A program made the position numbers and the translations under genes. Positions 13,076-27,300 of a stretch of 64,000 bases of DNA are shown here, piece by piece (position 1 is the stretch's first letter; each line of letters starts with the position of its first letter). This stretch comes from Abelmoschus esculentus. Taxonomy: Eukaryota > Streptophyta > Magnoliopsida > Malvales > Malvaceae. The notes beneath the pieces are model-generated. The model searched no databases and was not told the origin of the DNA. It saw only the letters and a list, made by a program, of their open reading frames with translations. The stretch spans positions 15,891,001-15,955,000 of the forward strand of contig JAUCBN010000018.1 of assembly GCA_035048815.1 (NCBI GenBank), written 5' to 3'.

Positions 13076-13110
13076 ATAAGGCCCCTATGGGGAAAAGAGT
13101 ACCCAAGATA

Positions 13111-13640
13111 TTATTGAGAAGAAGAGGAAAACCTCTCCGATTTTACAATAGCCCGAATAAAATCGAGAAAGAAACAATCAAAAGAGGAAGAGGTAAAAGA
13201 ACGTAAAGCCCTATTAGCCAAAACATGGGCTACAACGTTTGCAGCTCGAGGCACATAACAAATCTTGCAATCAGGCAAAGTACCAAGAGTGGAGCGGATG
13301 CGAGTCACCAAATGCTTCACTGTGGAAAGATCTTGGTAAAGAGCGTTGTTAACTTTGTTGGCAATGGAAGCAGAATCTGTTTCAGTAATCACCAAATGGA
13401 GGGAGGATTCAATGGCCACGGTACAAATAGGGCAAGCCCCTGGGCCAAGATTGGCTTGAAGGATTTTCTGACCAGAGGGTAGTGCATCATGACATAACCG
13501 CCAACCAAAGGAACGAACTTTGGGTAGAGTAGGCAATTTAGATAAAATTTTCCAAAGTTTAGAGGGCCTGTTAACAGGCCCTGGCTGCAACTGCAAAAAT
13601 TGATAACCAGAGCGTATTGTATAGATACCAGCATCATGGT
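13111..13640 (-). pseudogene. LINE A zf-RVT / RNase H-like C-terminal region, internally deleted
   Basis: The translated remnant starts with the typical zf-RVT segment (a SKLWKILSKLP stretch, FGWRLCHDALP, then a CPIC knuckle). After about 20 residues it jumps into the end of the RNase H-like RVT_3 domain (ETDSASIANKVNN, then CKICYVPRAANVVAHVLANRA). Copy B separates these two parts by about 140 residues plus an intergenic stretch, so an internal deletion has fused them in frame here. The N-terminal RNase H strands and their catalytic acidic residues are gone. The CPIC knuckle and ETDS motif make the family assignment secure. The product is not functional. Confidence 0.85.
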
Positions 13641-13705
13641 GACCCCAAAGTGTGGTGTCTTTTATATCATTTATAATTGGAACATTAAGTATGGTATGAG
13701 CATCT

Positions 13706-14170
13706 TTATGGGAAAAATACTGTCACTTTTGTTTCATCCCAACGGGGTAAATTATGTACCATGAAAGCACCTGCACGAAGAGGGACTTCGTCATTAACCT
13801 CATAATCACCGTAAAGGTGCATAGGCTGAGAACCACCCCACTTGTCAAAATGAATATGAACGTTACTGGAAATGCTAGGACGTTTGAAAAAGCCATTGCG
13901 AAGCTTAGAGATAGCAATGCTAAGACCTTTCCAAGCAAAGGAGGAACTCTGAGTATAATCAGAATCAAGGACTGAGCCCATTGGATAGTACTTGCATTTG
14001 TAGACCTGACTAAGAAGGTTATCAGACTCACAAAGTAACCGCCAAATTTGTTTACCTAGCAATGCAATATTAAAGTGGTGAAGATCACGAAATCCTACAC
14101 CTCCAACAACTTTCAATAGACAGATAGTGTTCCAAGGAAGCAAGTACCACCCTCGTTTGTCAGCTTTCCC
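13706..14170 (-). pseudogene. LINE A connection region between RT and zf-RVT
   Basis: Translations in two overlapping minus frames match the region downstream of the RT in copies B and C. Visible blocks are GVGFRDLHHFNIALLGKQIWRL, here split by frame changes, SSFAWKGLSIAISKL and LHLYGDYEVNDEVPLRAG. This is the usual LINE stretch between the RT thumb and the zinc-knuckle domain. It has frameshifts and stops, so I annotate it as a broken piece of the polyprotein. Confidence 0.8.
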
Positions 14171-14182
14171 AGACCACCAGTA

Positions 14183-15213
14183 TCAACGTATCGCGGTGGT
14201 CATGTCATCAATAATATTTTGTGGTAAAAGGTAACAAGACATAACGTATTGAGGCATAGATTGTATAACAGATTTAATGAATATTTCTCTACCGCTAAAT
14301 GAAAGAAGATGTTTATCCCAAGTACTCAGACGAGCATTCATATTGTCCTTGGTGAAGCCCAAGGCGACAGTTTTGTTCTTTCCGATAAGGAGAGGAACTT
14401 CTAGATAAATACCAGGATCATTCACTTCTCGCACATGGAGAATATCATTGATATCCGCCCGGAGCGAAGTGAAAGTTTTCCGTGAAAAAAAGATAGTAGA
14501 TTTTTCAAAGTTCATAGCCTGCCCAGACGAGGTGGCGTAAGTATGCAAAGCATCCTTAAGGCGTTGAGCTTCTGTAGTTGTGTTTTTAATAAAAACGACA
14601 CAGACATCTGTAAAGAGAAGGTGGTTGACACGGGGCCCATTCCTGCTAGCACAAAGTCCAGGGAGGTGACCATTTCGTTGCTTAGCGTTGAGCAAAGCTG
14701 AAAGGCCTTGTGTACAGAAAAGAAACATGAAAGGGGAGAGAGGGTCCCCTTGCCTTAGACCTCTATTGGGTTTGAAAGGGCGCGAAAGAGAGTCATTGAT
14801 ACGAACTTGAAATAATACTGAGGAGACACACCTCATAATAAGGGAAACCCAACGTGAATTGAAACCTAGGTAAGACATAATTTGTTCAAGAAAAGGCCAT
14901 TTAACACGTCGAAGGCTTTTTCCATATCTAGCTTTAAGCTAGCACTTTTTGCCAAAGAAGTGGCACTAGTATTTAAAGTATGGATGAGCTCATGAGCAAT
15001 AACAATGTTATCAGTAATATTCCGTCCATGAACGAAAGCAGCTTGATTGCCACTAATGCATAAGGGTATAATAGATTTTAGACAATTAACTAATACTTTC
15101 GATACAGTTTTATAGATTACTGTGCAAAGACTAATCGGTCGGAGATGTCGCATCGTAGTAGGTTCGCTTATTTTGGCAATAAGAACAATGATGGAACTAT
15201 TGACCTCTTCCAT
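14183..15213 (-). pseudogene. LINE A reverse transcriptase (broken)
   Basis: Reverse transcriptase fragment of an L1-type LINE, read on the minus strand in two pieces (14866-15213, then 14183-14878). Visible motifs in order are NQAAFVHGRNITDN, KLDMEKAFD (motif A aspartate), RGLRQGDPLSPFMFLF (motif B) and LLFTDVCVVF at the catalytic motif C, where the second aspartate is lost (family form F-x-DD). FEKSTIFFSRKT and FSGREIFIKSVIQSMPQYVMSCYLLP follow from the thumb. There is a frameshift just after motif A. The upstream endonuclease is missing because of 5' truncation. Confidence 0.92.
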
Positions 15214-15389
15214 ATTAACAGACCCTCTTAGGAGTCCGAGGCAGAGATTGGTAAAATCTTGGCCAAGGATGTTCCAATACTTTCGGAAGAAACTGCTTGG
15301 AAAGCCATCGACTCCTAGGGATTTCCTCGGGTCAATATCATGAAAAGCAACAGAGACTTCATCTGCTGTGAAGTCCTTGTTGATCTCAT

Positions 15390-18300
15390 AAAATTTAATT
15401 TCATAACATTTAGTTTTCGTTTTGATACGATTAAAACGAGTATGTCTAAATGTGCTCTATGGAGAATCCATTCGAATTTTAACGGAGTAAAAAGCTTAAA
15501 ATTTGAGATTAATCTGTATAATTTGGTTCAAAAGCCCATAATTAAATATTTGAACTCATAAAATTTGATTTAATAATATTTGGTTGTCGTTTTGTTGGGA
15601 TTAAAATGTGCATGTCTAAATAGGCTTTATAGAGAATCCGTTCGAATTTTAACCGAGTAAAAAGCTAAAAAATGAGATTAATCTCTATAATTTTTTTGAA
15701 AAGACCATAATCAAGTATTTTAACTCATAAAATTTGATTTAATAACATTTGTTTGTCGTTTTGTTACGATTAAAACGTGCATGTCTAAATGAGCTTTATT
15801 GAGAATCCATTTGAATTTTAACCGAGTTAAAAGTTGAAAATTTTAAATTAATCTTTATAATTATGTTCAAAAGCCATAATTAACTATTTTAACTAAAAAA
15901 ATTTATTTAATAACATTTGCTTATCGTTTTTTTGCGATTAAAACGTGCATGTCTAAATATGCTCTATAGGGATTCCGTTCAAATTTTAACTGAGTAAAAA
16001 GCATAAAATTTGAGATTAATCTGTATAATTTTGTTCAAAAGCCCATAACATTTGGTTATGTTCAAAAGCCATACTTATATTTAAAAGCCATAATTAACCA
16101 TTTAAACTATTTTTTTTTATTTAATAACATTTGGTTATCGTTTTGTTGCGATTAAATCGTGTATGTCTAAATGGGCTTTATAGAGGCTCCGTTCGAATAT
16201 TAACCGAGTAAAAAACTAAAAATTTGAGATTAATTCATATAATTTTGTTCAAAAGCCTATAATTAACTATTTGAACTCGTAAATTTAATTTAATAACATT
16301 TGGTTGTCGTTTTGATGCGATTAAAACGAGCATGTCTAAATATGCTCTATAGAGAATCCGTTCAAATTTTAACGAAGTAAAAAGCTTAAAATTTGAGATT
16401 AATCTGTATAATTTTGTTCAAAAGCTAATAATTAATTATTTGAAATCATAAAATTTGATTTAATAACTTTTGTTTGTCGTTTTGTTGCGATTAAAACGTG
16501 CATGTCTAAATGGGCTTTATAGAGAATCCGTTCTAATTTTTACCGAGTAAAAATCTAAAAATTTGACATTAATTCGTATAATTTTTTTCAAAAGCCTATA
16601 ATTAACTATTTGAACTCGTAAAATTTAATTTAATAACATTTGGTTATCGTTTTGGTGCGATTAAAACGAGCATGTCTAAATGTGCTCTATAGAGAATCTA
16701 TTAGAATTTTAACTGAGTAAAAAGCTGAAAATTTGAGATTAATCAGTATAATTTTTTTCAAAAGCCCATAATTAAATATTTGAACTCATAAAATTTGATT
16801 TAATAACATTTGGTTATCGTTTTATTGGGATTGAAACGTGCATGTCTAAATGGTCTTTATAGAGAATCCGTTCGAATTTTAACCGAGTAAAAAGCTGAAA
16901 AATTGAAATTAATCTCTATAATTTTTTTCAAAAGCTCATAATCAAGTATTTTAACACAAAAAAATGATTTAATAACATTTGGTTGTTGTTTTATTGCGAC
17001 TAGAACGTGCATGTCTAAATGGGCTTTATTGAAAATCCGTTTAAATTTTAACCTAGTAAAAAGCTGAAAATATGAGATTAATCTATATAATTTTATTGAA
17101 AAGCCCATAATAAAATATTTGAACTCATAAAAATTTATTTAATAAATTTGGTTGTCGTTTTATTGGATTAAAACGTGCATGTTTAAATGGTCTTTATAGA
17201 GAATCCGTTCGAATTTTAACCGAGTAAAAAGCTGAAAAATTGAGATTAATCGCTAAAAGTTTTTTCAAAAGCTCATAATCAAGTATTTTAACACAAAAAA
17301 TTTGATTTAATAATATTTGGTTGTCGTTTTTTTGCGAATAAAACGTGCATGTCTAAAAGGGCTTTATTGAGAATCCGTTCGAATTTTAACCGAGTAAAAA
17401 GCTGAAAATTTGAGATTAATCTGTATAATTTTTTCAAAAGCCCATAGTCAATTATTTTAACTCATAAAATTTGATTTAATATCATTTGGTTGTCGTTTTG
17501 TTACGAGTAAAAGGTGCATGTCTAAATGGGCTTTATTGAGAATCTGTTCGAATTTTAACCGAGTTAAAAGTTGAAAATTTTAAATTAATATTTATAATTA
17601 TGTTCAAAAGCCATAATTAATTATTTGAACTAAAAAAAATTATTTAATAAAATTTGGTTATCATTTTGTTGCGATTAAAACGTGTATGTCTAAATGGGCT
17701 TCATAGACTCTCCGTTCAAATTTTAACAGAGTAAAAATCTGAAAATTTGAGATTAATCTATAAAATTTTTCTCAAAATCTAATAATTAATTATTTGAAAT
17801 CATAAAATTTGAATTAATAACTTTTGGTTGTCGTTTTGTTGCGATTAAAACGTGCATGTCTAAATGGACTTTATAGAGAATACGTTCGAATTTTAACCGA
17901 GTAAAAAGCTAAAAATTTGAGATTAATTTGTATAATTTTCTTCAAAAGCCCATAATCAACTATATGAACTCATAAAATTTGATTTAATAACATTTTTGTT
18001 ATCGTTTTGTTGCGATTAAAACGTGCATGTCTAAATTGGCTTGGTAGAGAATCCGTTCTAATTTTAACCAAGTAAAAATCTGAAAATTTGAGATTAATCT
18101 GTATAATTTTGTTCAAAAGCTAATAATTAATTATTTGAAATCATAAAATTTGATTTAATAACTTTTGGTTGTTGTTTTGTTGCGATTAAAACGTGCATGT
18201 ATAAATGGGCTTTATAGAGAAAACGTTCGAACTTTAACCGAGTAAAAAGCTGAAAAATTGAGATTAATCTCTATAATTTTTTTCAAAAGCTCATAATCAA

Positions 18301-21300
18301 GTACTTTAACACAAAAAATTTGATTTAATAACATCTGTTTGTATTTTATTTTACAACTAAAACGTGCATGTCTAAATGGGCTTTATTGAGAATCCGTTCG
18401 AATTTTAACTGAGTAAAAAGCTGAAAATTTGAGATTAATCTGTATAATTTTGTTCAAAAGCCCATAATAAGATATTTGAACTCATAAAATTTGATTTAAT
18501 AAAATTTGGTTGTCGTTCTGTTGGGATTAAAACGTGCATGTCTAATTGTGCTCTATAGAGAATCCGTTCGAATTTTAACCGAGTTAAAAGATGAAAAATT
18601 GAGATTAATCTGTATAATTTTGTTGAAAAGCCCAAAATTAAATATTCAAACTCATAAAATTTAATTCAATAACATTTTGGTTGTCATTTTGTTTCGATTA
18701 AAATGTGCATGTCTCAAAGGGCTTTATAGGGAATACGTTCTAATTTTAACCGAGTAAAAATCAGAAAATTTGAGAATAATCTGTATAATTTTTTTCAATA
18801 GCCCATAGTCAAGTACTTTAACTCATAAAATTTGATTTAATAACATTTGGTTGTCGTTTTGTTACGATTAAAAGGTGCATGTCGAAATGGGTTTTATTGA
18901 GAAGTCGTTCAAATTTTAAACGAGTTAAAAGTTGAAAATTTTAAATTAATAACTTTAAAACGTGCATGTCTAAATGGGCTTCATAGACTCTCCGTTCTAA
19001 TTTTAACCGTGTAAAAATCTGAAAATTTGAGATTAATCTATATAATTTTGTTCAAAAGCTAGCAATTAATTATTTGAAATCATAAAATTTGAATTAATAA
19101 CTTTTGGTTATCGTTTTGTTGCGATTAAAACATGCATGTCTAAATGGGCTTTATAGAGAATCCGTTCTAATTTTAAACGAGTAAAAAGCTGAAAATTTGA
19201 GATTTATCTGTATAATTTTGCTCAAAATCCCATAATCAAGTATTTGAACTTATAAAATTTTATTTTATAACATTTTAGTTGTCGTTTTGTTCTGATTAAA
19301 ACGTGCATTTCTAAATGGGATTTATAGAGAATTCGTTCTAATTTTAACCGAGTAAAAATCTGAAAATTAAAGATTAATCTGTATAATTTTGTTTAAAAGC
19401 TAATAATTTATTATTTGAAATCATAAAACTTGATTTAATAACTTTTGGTTGTCGTTTTGTTGCGATTAAAACGTGCATATCTAAATGGACTTTATAGAGA
19501 ATACGTTCGAATTTAAACCGAGTAAAAATCAGAAAAATTGAGATTAATTCGTAAAATTTTTTTCAAAAGCATATAATTAACTATTTGAACTCATAAAATT
19601 TAATTTAAAAACATTTGGTTGTCGTTTTGATATTATTAGAACGAGCATGTCTAAATGTGCTCTATAGAGAATTTGTTCGAATTTTAACCGAGTAAAAAGC
19701 TGAAAATTTGAGATTAATCTGTATACTTTTATTAAAAAGACGATAATTAAATATGTGAACTCATAAAATTTGAGTTAATAACATTTGGTTATCGTTTTGT
19801 TGGGATTAAAACGTAAATGTCTAAATGGCTTTATAGAGAATCCGTTCGAATTTTAACCTACTAAAAATCTGAAAAATTGAGAATAATCTATATAATTTGG
19901 TTCAAAAGCTAATAATTAATTATTTGAAAGCATAAAATTTGAATTTATAACTTTTGTTTATCGTTTTGTTGCGATTAAAATGTGCATATCTAAACGGGCT
20001 TTATAGAGAATACGTTCGAATTTTAACAGAGTAAAAAGTTAAAAATTTGAGATTAATCTGTATAATTTTGTTTAAAAGCCCATAATCAAGTATTTGAACT
20101 CATAAAATTTGATTTAATAATATTTTGGTTGTCGTTTTGTTACGATTAAAACGTGCATATCTAAAAGGGCTTTATAGGGAATACGTTCTAATTTTAACCG
20201 AGTAAAAATCTGAAAATTTGAGATTAATCTGTAAAATTTTGTTCAAAAGCTAATAATTAATTTTTTGAAATCTTAAATTTTGAATTAATAACTTTTGGTT
20301 GTCGTTTTGTTACGATTAAAACGTGTATGTCTAAAAGGGCTTTATAGAGAATACATTCGAATTTAAACCGAGTAAAAAGCTGAAAATTTGAGATTAATCT
20401 GTATAATTTTGTTCACAAGCCCATAATCAATTATACGAACTCATAAAATTTGATTTAATAACATTTTGGTTGTCGTTTTGTTGCAATTAAAACGTGCATG
20501 TCTAAATAGGCTTTATAGAGAATCCATTCTAATGTTAACCGAGTAAAAATCTAAAAATTTGAGATTAATCTGTATAATTTTGTTCAAAAGCTAATAATAA
20601 ATTATTTGAAATCATATAATTTGATTTAGTAACTTTTGGTTATCGTTTTGTTGCGATTAAAACATGCATGTATAAATGGGCTTTATAGAGAAAATATTCG
20701 AATTTTTACCGAGTAAAAATCTGAAAATTTGAGATTAATATATAAAATTTTGTTCAAAAGCTAATAATTAATTATTTGAAATCATAAAATTTGATTTAAT
20801 AACTTTTGGTTCCCGTTTTGTTGCGATTTAAACGTGCATGTCTAAATGAGCTTTATAGAGAATACGTTCGAATTTTAACCGAGTAAAAAACTGAAAATTT
20901 GAGATTAATCTGTATAATTTTGTTCAAAACCCCATAATCAAGTATATAAACTCATAAAATTTGATTTAATAACATTTTGGTTGTCGTTTTGTTGCAATTA
21001 AAACATGGATGTCTAAATTGGCTTTATAGAGAATTCGTTCTAATTTTAACCGAGTAAAAATCTAAAAATTTGAGATTAATCTGTATAATTTTGTTCAAAA
21101 GCTAATAATTAATTATTTGAAATCATAAAATTTGATTTAATAACTTTTGGTTGTCGTTTTGTTGCGATTAAATCGTGCATGTATAAATGAGCTTTATAGA
21201 GAAAATGTTCAAATTTTAACCGAGTAAAAATCTGAAAATTTGAGATTAATTCGTATAATTTTGTTTTGTTCAAAAGCCAATAATGAAATATTTGAACTAA

Positions 21301-24300
21301 TAAAATTTCATTTAATAATATTGGTTGTCGTTCTGCTGGAATTAAAACGTGTAGTTCTAAATGGGCTTTATAGAGAATCCTTTCGAATTTTATCCGAGTA
21401 GAAAGCTAAAAATTTGAGATTAATCTGTATATTTTTTTTCAAAAGCTCATAATCAAGTATTTGAACTTATAAAATTTGATTTAATAAAATTTTGTTGTTG
21501 TTTTGTTGCTATTAAAATGTGCATGTCTAATTGGGATTTATAGAGAATCCGTTCTAATTTTATCCGAGTAAAAAGTTGAAAATTTGAGATTAATCTGTAT
21601 AATTTTCTTCAAAATCCCATAATCATGTATTTGAAATTATAAAATTTTATTTTATAACATTTTGGTTGTCGTTTTGTTGCGATTAAAACATGCATGTCTA
21701 TATGGGCTTTATAGAGAACCCGTTCTAATTTTAACCGAGTAAAAATCTAAAATTTGAGATTAATCTGTATAATTTTGCTTAAAAGCGAATAATTAATTAT
21801 TTGAAATCATAAAATTTGATTTAATAACTTTTGGTTGTCGTTTTGATGCGATTAATACGTGCATATCTAAATGGGCTTTATAGAGAATATGTTCGAATTT
21901 TAACCGAGTGAAAATCTGAAAATTTGAGATTAATTCGTACAATTTTGTTCAAAAGCATATAATTAACTATTTGAACTCATAAAATTTAATTTAATAACAT
22001 TTGGTTGTCGTTTTGATGTGATTAAAACGAGCATGTCTAAATATGCTCTATAGAGAATCCGTTCAAATTTTAACCGAGTAAAAAGCTTAAAATTTGGGAT
22101 TAATCTGTATAATTTTGTTACAAAGACCATAATTAAATATGTGAACTCATAAAATTTGATTTAATAACATTTGGTTGTCGTTTTGTTGGGAGTAAAACGT
22201 GAAAGTCTAAATGGCTTTATAGAGAATCCGTTCGAATTTTAACCTACAAAAAATCTTAAAAATTGAGATTAATCTGTATAATTTTGTTCAAAAGCTAATA
22301 ATTAATTTTTTGAAATCATAAAATTTGAATTTATAACTTTTGGTTATCGTTTTGTTCCGATTAAAACGTGTATGTCTAAACGAGCTATATAGAGAATACG
22401 TTCAAATTTTAACCGAGTAAAAACCTGAAAATTTGAGATTAATCTGTATAATTTTGTTCAAAAGACCATAATCAAGTATTTGAACTCATAAAATTTGATT
22501 TAATAACATTTTGGTTGTCGTTTTGTTGCGATTAAAATGTGCATGTCTAAAAGGGGTTTATAGGGAATCCGTACTAATTTTAACCGAGTAAAAATCTGAA
22601 AATCTGAGATTAATCTATAAAATTTTGTTCAAAAGCTAATAATTTATTATTTGAAATCATAAATTTTGAATTAATAACTTTTGGTTGTCGTTTTGTTGCG
22701 ATTAAAACGTGTATGTCTAAAAGGGCTTTATAGAGAATACGTTCGAATTTAAACTGAGTAAAAAGCTGAAAATTTGAGATTAATCTCTATAATTTTTGTT
22801 CGAAAGCCCATAATCAAGTATATGAACGCATAAAAGTTGATTTAATAACATTTTGGTTGTCGTTTTGTTACAATTAAAATGTGCATGTCTAAATAGGCTT
22901 TATGGAGAATTCGTTCTAATTTTAACCGAGTAAAAATTTGAAAATTTGAGATTAATCTGTATAATTTTGTTCAAAAGCTAATAATTAATTGTTTGAAATC
23001 ATAAAATTTGATTTAATAACTTTTGGTTGTCGTTTTATTGCGATTAAAACTTGCATGTATAAATGGGCTTTATAGAGAAAATGTTCGAATTTTACCGAGT
23101 AAAAATCTGAAAATTTTGAGATTAATCTATATACTTTTTTTCAGAAGCTAATAATTAATTATTTGAAATCATAAAATTTGATTTAATAACTTTTGGTTCC
23201 CGTTTTGTTGCGATTAAAACGTACATGTCTAAATGGGCTTTATAGAGAATACGTTCGAATTTTAGCCAAGTAAAAAGTTGAAAATTTGAGATTAATCTGT
23301 ATAATTTTGTTCAAAAGACCATAATCAAGTATATGAACTCATAAAATTTGATTTAATAGCATTTTAGTTGTCGTATTGTTGTAATTAAAGCATGCATGTC
23401 TAAATTGGCTGTATAGAGAATTCGTTCTAATTTTAACGGAGTAAAAATCTGAAAATTTGAGATTAATCTGTATAATTTTATTCAAAATCTAATAATTAAT
23501 TATTTGAAATCATAAAATTTGATTTAATAACTTTTGGTTGTCGTTTTGTTGCGATTAAAATGTGCATGTATAAATGGGCATTATAGAGAATACGTTCAAA
23601 TTTTAACTGAGTAAAAATCAGAAAATTTGAGATTAATTCGTTTGTTCAAAAGCATATAATTAACTATTTGCAAACATAAAATTTAATTTAATAACATTTG
23701 GTTGTCCTTTTGGTGTGAATAAAATGAGCATGTCTAAATGTGCTCTATAGAGAATCCGTTCGAATTTTAACCGGCTAAAAAGCTTAAAATTTGAGATTAA
23801 TCTGTATAATTTTGTTAAAAAGAAAATAATTAAATATGCGAACTCATAAAATTTGATTTAATAACATTTGGTTGTCGTTTTGTAGGGAGTAAAACGTGAA
23901 TGTCTAAATGGCTTTATAGAGAATCCGTTCGAATTTTAACCTACTAAAAATCTGAAAAATTGAGATTAATCTGTATAATTTTGTTCAAAAGCTAATAATT
24001 AATTATTTGAAATTATAAAATTTGAATTTATAACTTTTGGTTGTTGTTTTGTTGCGATTAAAACGTGTATGTCTAAATATGCTTTATAGAGAATACGTTC
24101 AAATTTTAACCGAGAAAAGAGTTGAAAATTTGAGATTAATCTCTATAAGTTTTTTCAAAAGCCCATAATCAAGTATTTGAACTCATAAAATTTGATTCAA
24201 TAACATTTTGGTTGTCGTTTTGTTATGATTAAAACATGTATGTCCAAACAGGCTATATAGAGAATACGTTCAAATTTTAACCGAGTAAAAAGCTGAAAAT

Positions 24301-27300
24301 TTGAGATTAATCTGTATAATTTTGTTCAAAAGCCCATAATCAAGTATTTGAACTCATAAAATTTGATTTAATAACATTTTCGTTGTCGTTTTGTTGCAAT
24401 CAAAACGTGCATGTCTAAATTGGCTCTATAGAGAATCCGTTCTAATTTTAACAGAGTAAAAATCTGAAAATTTGAGATTAATCTGTATAATTTTGTTCAA
24501 AAGCTAATAATTTATTATTTGAATTCATAAATTTTGAATTAATAACTTTTGGTTTTCGTTTTGTTGCTATTAAAACGTGTATGTCTAAAAGGGCTTTATA
24601 GAGAATACGTTCGAATTTAAACCGAGTAAAAAGCTGAAAATTTGAGATTAATCTCTATAATTTTGTTCAAAAGCCCATAATCAAGTATATGAACTCATAA
24701 AATTTGATTTAATAACATTTTGGTAGTCGTTTTGTTGCAATTAAAACGTGCATGACTAAATTTGCTTTATAGAGAATTCGTTCTAAATTTAACCGAGTAA
24801 AAATCTAAAAATTTGATATTAATCTGTATAATTTTGTTCAAAAGATAATAATTAATTATATAAAATCATAAAATTTGATTTAATAACTTTGAGTTGTCGT
24901 TTTGTTGCGATTAAAACGTGCATATATAAATGGGCTTTATAGAGAAAACATTCGAATTTCGTTCAAAAGCCCATAACTAAATATCTGAAAATATCTGTAT
25001 AAATTGGTTTTATCGAGAAAACATTTTGGATTTCGTTTTGTTGCGATTAAAACATGCATGTCTAAATTTTTTTTATAGAGAATCCGTTCGAATTTTAACC
25101 GAGTAAAAATCTTAAATTTTGAGATTAATCTGTATAATTTTGTTATCGTTTGGTTATCATTTTAATTTAATAACATTTTTTATTATTTGGTTGTCGTTTT
25201 GTTGGGATTAAAATGTGCATGTCTAAATAGACCTTATAAAGAATCCGTTCAAATTTTGACCTAGTAAAAAGCAGAAAATTTGATATTAATCTCTATAATT
25301 TTGTTCAAAATCCCTTAATTAAATATTTGAACTCATAAAATTTGATTTAATAATATTTGGTTGTCGTTTTGTTGCGATTAAAACGTGAATGTCTAAATGG
25401 GTTTTATATAGAATCCGTTCGATTTTAACAGTGTAAAAAGCTGATAATCTGAGATTATTTTGTTTAATTTTGTTCAAAAGCCCATAATTAACTATTTGAA
25501 CTCATAAAATTTGATTTAATGACATTTGGTTATTGTTTTGTTGCGATTAAAACGTGCACGTCCAAATGGACTTTATAGAGAATTTGTTCGAATTTTAACC
25601 GAGTAAAAAGTGTAAATTTTAGATTAATCTGTATAATTTTATTCAAAAGCCATAATTCACTATTTGAACTCATAAAATTTGATTTAAAAGCATTTGGTTA
25701 TCGTTTCGATTCGAGTAAAATGTGCTTGTCTAAATGGGCTTTATAGAGAATCCGTTTGAATTTTAACCGAGTAAAAAGCTAAAATTTTGAGATTAATCTG
25801 TATAATTTTGTTTAAAATCCCATAATTAAAAATTTAAACTCAAAAAAATTAATTTAATAACATTTGGTTATCTTGTTTTGCGATTAAAACGTGTATGTCA
25901 ATATGTGCTTTATAGAGAAACCGTTCAAATTTTAACCGTGTAAAAAGCTAAAAAATTTAGTTTAATCTGTATAATTTTGTTCAAAAGCCCATAATTAACT
26001 ATTTGAACTTGTAAAATTTGATTTAATAACATTTAGTTTTCGTTTTGTTGGTATTAAAACATGCTTGTCTAAATGGGCTTTATAGAGATTCCGTTCTAAT
26101 TTTAACCGAGTAAAAAGGTGAAAATTGAGATTAATTCGTATAATTTTTTCAAAAGCCCATAATTAACTATTTGAACTCATAAAATTTGATTTAATAACAT
26201 TTGGTTGTCATTTTGTTGAGATTAAAACGTGCATGTCTAAATGGAACTTATAAATAACCCGTTCGAATTTTAACCGAGTAAAAAGAAGAAAATTTCAAAT
26301 TAATCTGTATAATTTTTTTTCAAAAGCCCATAATTAAATATTTGAAATCATAAAATTTTATTTAATGTGAATGTCTAAATGGTCGTCGATTTGTTCGGAT
26401 TAAAATGTGAATGTCTAAATGGGCTTTATAGAGAATCTATTCGAATTTTAACATAGTAAAAAGCTGATAATCTGAGATTAATTTGTTTAATTTTATTCAA
26501 AAGCCCATAATTAACTATTTGAACTCTTAAAATTTTATTTAACAACACTTTGTTGTCATTTTGTTGGGATTAAAAAGTGTTTGTCTGAATGGGATTTATA
26601 TAGAAGCCATTCGAATTTTAACCTAGTAAAAAACTAAAAAATTTAGATTAATCTTATAATTTTGTTCAAAAGTCCATAATTAACTATTTGAACTCATCAA
26701 ATTTGATTTAATAACATTTGGTTATTGTTTTGTTGCGATTAAAACGTGCATGTCTAAATATGTTTTATAGAGAATCTATTCAAATTTTAACCGAGTAAAA
26801 AGCTAAAAAAATTGAGATTAAATCGAATAATTTTGTTCAAAAGCCCAAAATTAACTATTTGAACTCATAAAATTTTAATTAATAATATTTGTTGTTGTTT
26901 TATTGGGATTAAAACATGTCTGTCTAGATGGACTTTATAGAGAATCCGTATGAATTTTAACTGAGTAAAAAGCTGAAAATTTTGGATTAATCTATTAAAT
27001 TTTTTCAAACGCCCATAATTACTACTTGAACTCCTAAAATATTATTTAATAACATTTGGTAGTCGTTTTACTGGGAATAAAACGTCCATGTCTAAATGGG
27101 CCTAGTAGAGAATCAATTTAAATTTTAACCTAGTAAAAAGCTGAAAATTTTAGTTTAATCTGTATAATTTTGTTCAAAAGATGATAATTAAAATTTAAAC
27201 TCAAAAAAATTAATTTAATAATATTTTTTTATCATTTTTTAGCAATTAAAACGTGCATGTCAAAATATGGTTTATTGAGAATTCATTCAAATTTTAATCG

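Larger units (their letters stand above)
13021..15389 (-). mobile_element. LINE copy A, 5'-truncated L1-type element inserted in satellite
   Basis: Minus-strand non-LTR retrotransposon. Its 3' end (T-run on the plus strand) joins the satellite directly after TTCGAATTTT at 13020. Its 5' end near 15389 merges with the satellite at 'ctcataaaattt' through a short TCAT microhomology. About 85 bp of the target monomer is missing and there is no target-site duplication, as expected for 5'-truncated insertion with target loss. The order from high to low coordinate is reverse transcriptase, connection region, then a fused zinc-knuckle/RNase H tail. The RT motif at 14606-14611 reads FTDV rather than F-x-DD, so this copy is dead. 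The endonuclease region is absent. Confidence 0.92.

Noticed and set aside
13021..15389. LINE A as a further copy of the B/C/D insertion
   Set aside because: It differs in truncation, internal deletion and many residues, and its 5' flank is at another monomer position. Treated as an independent insertion at the same target.
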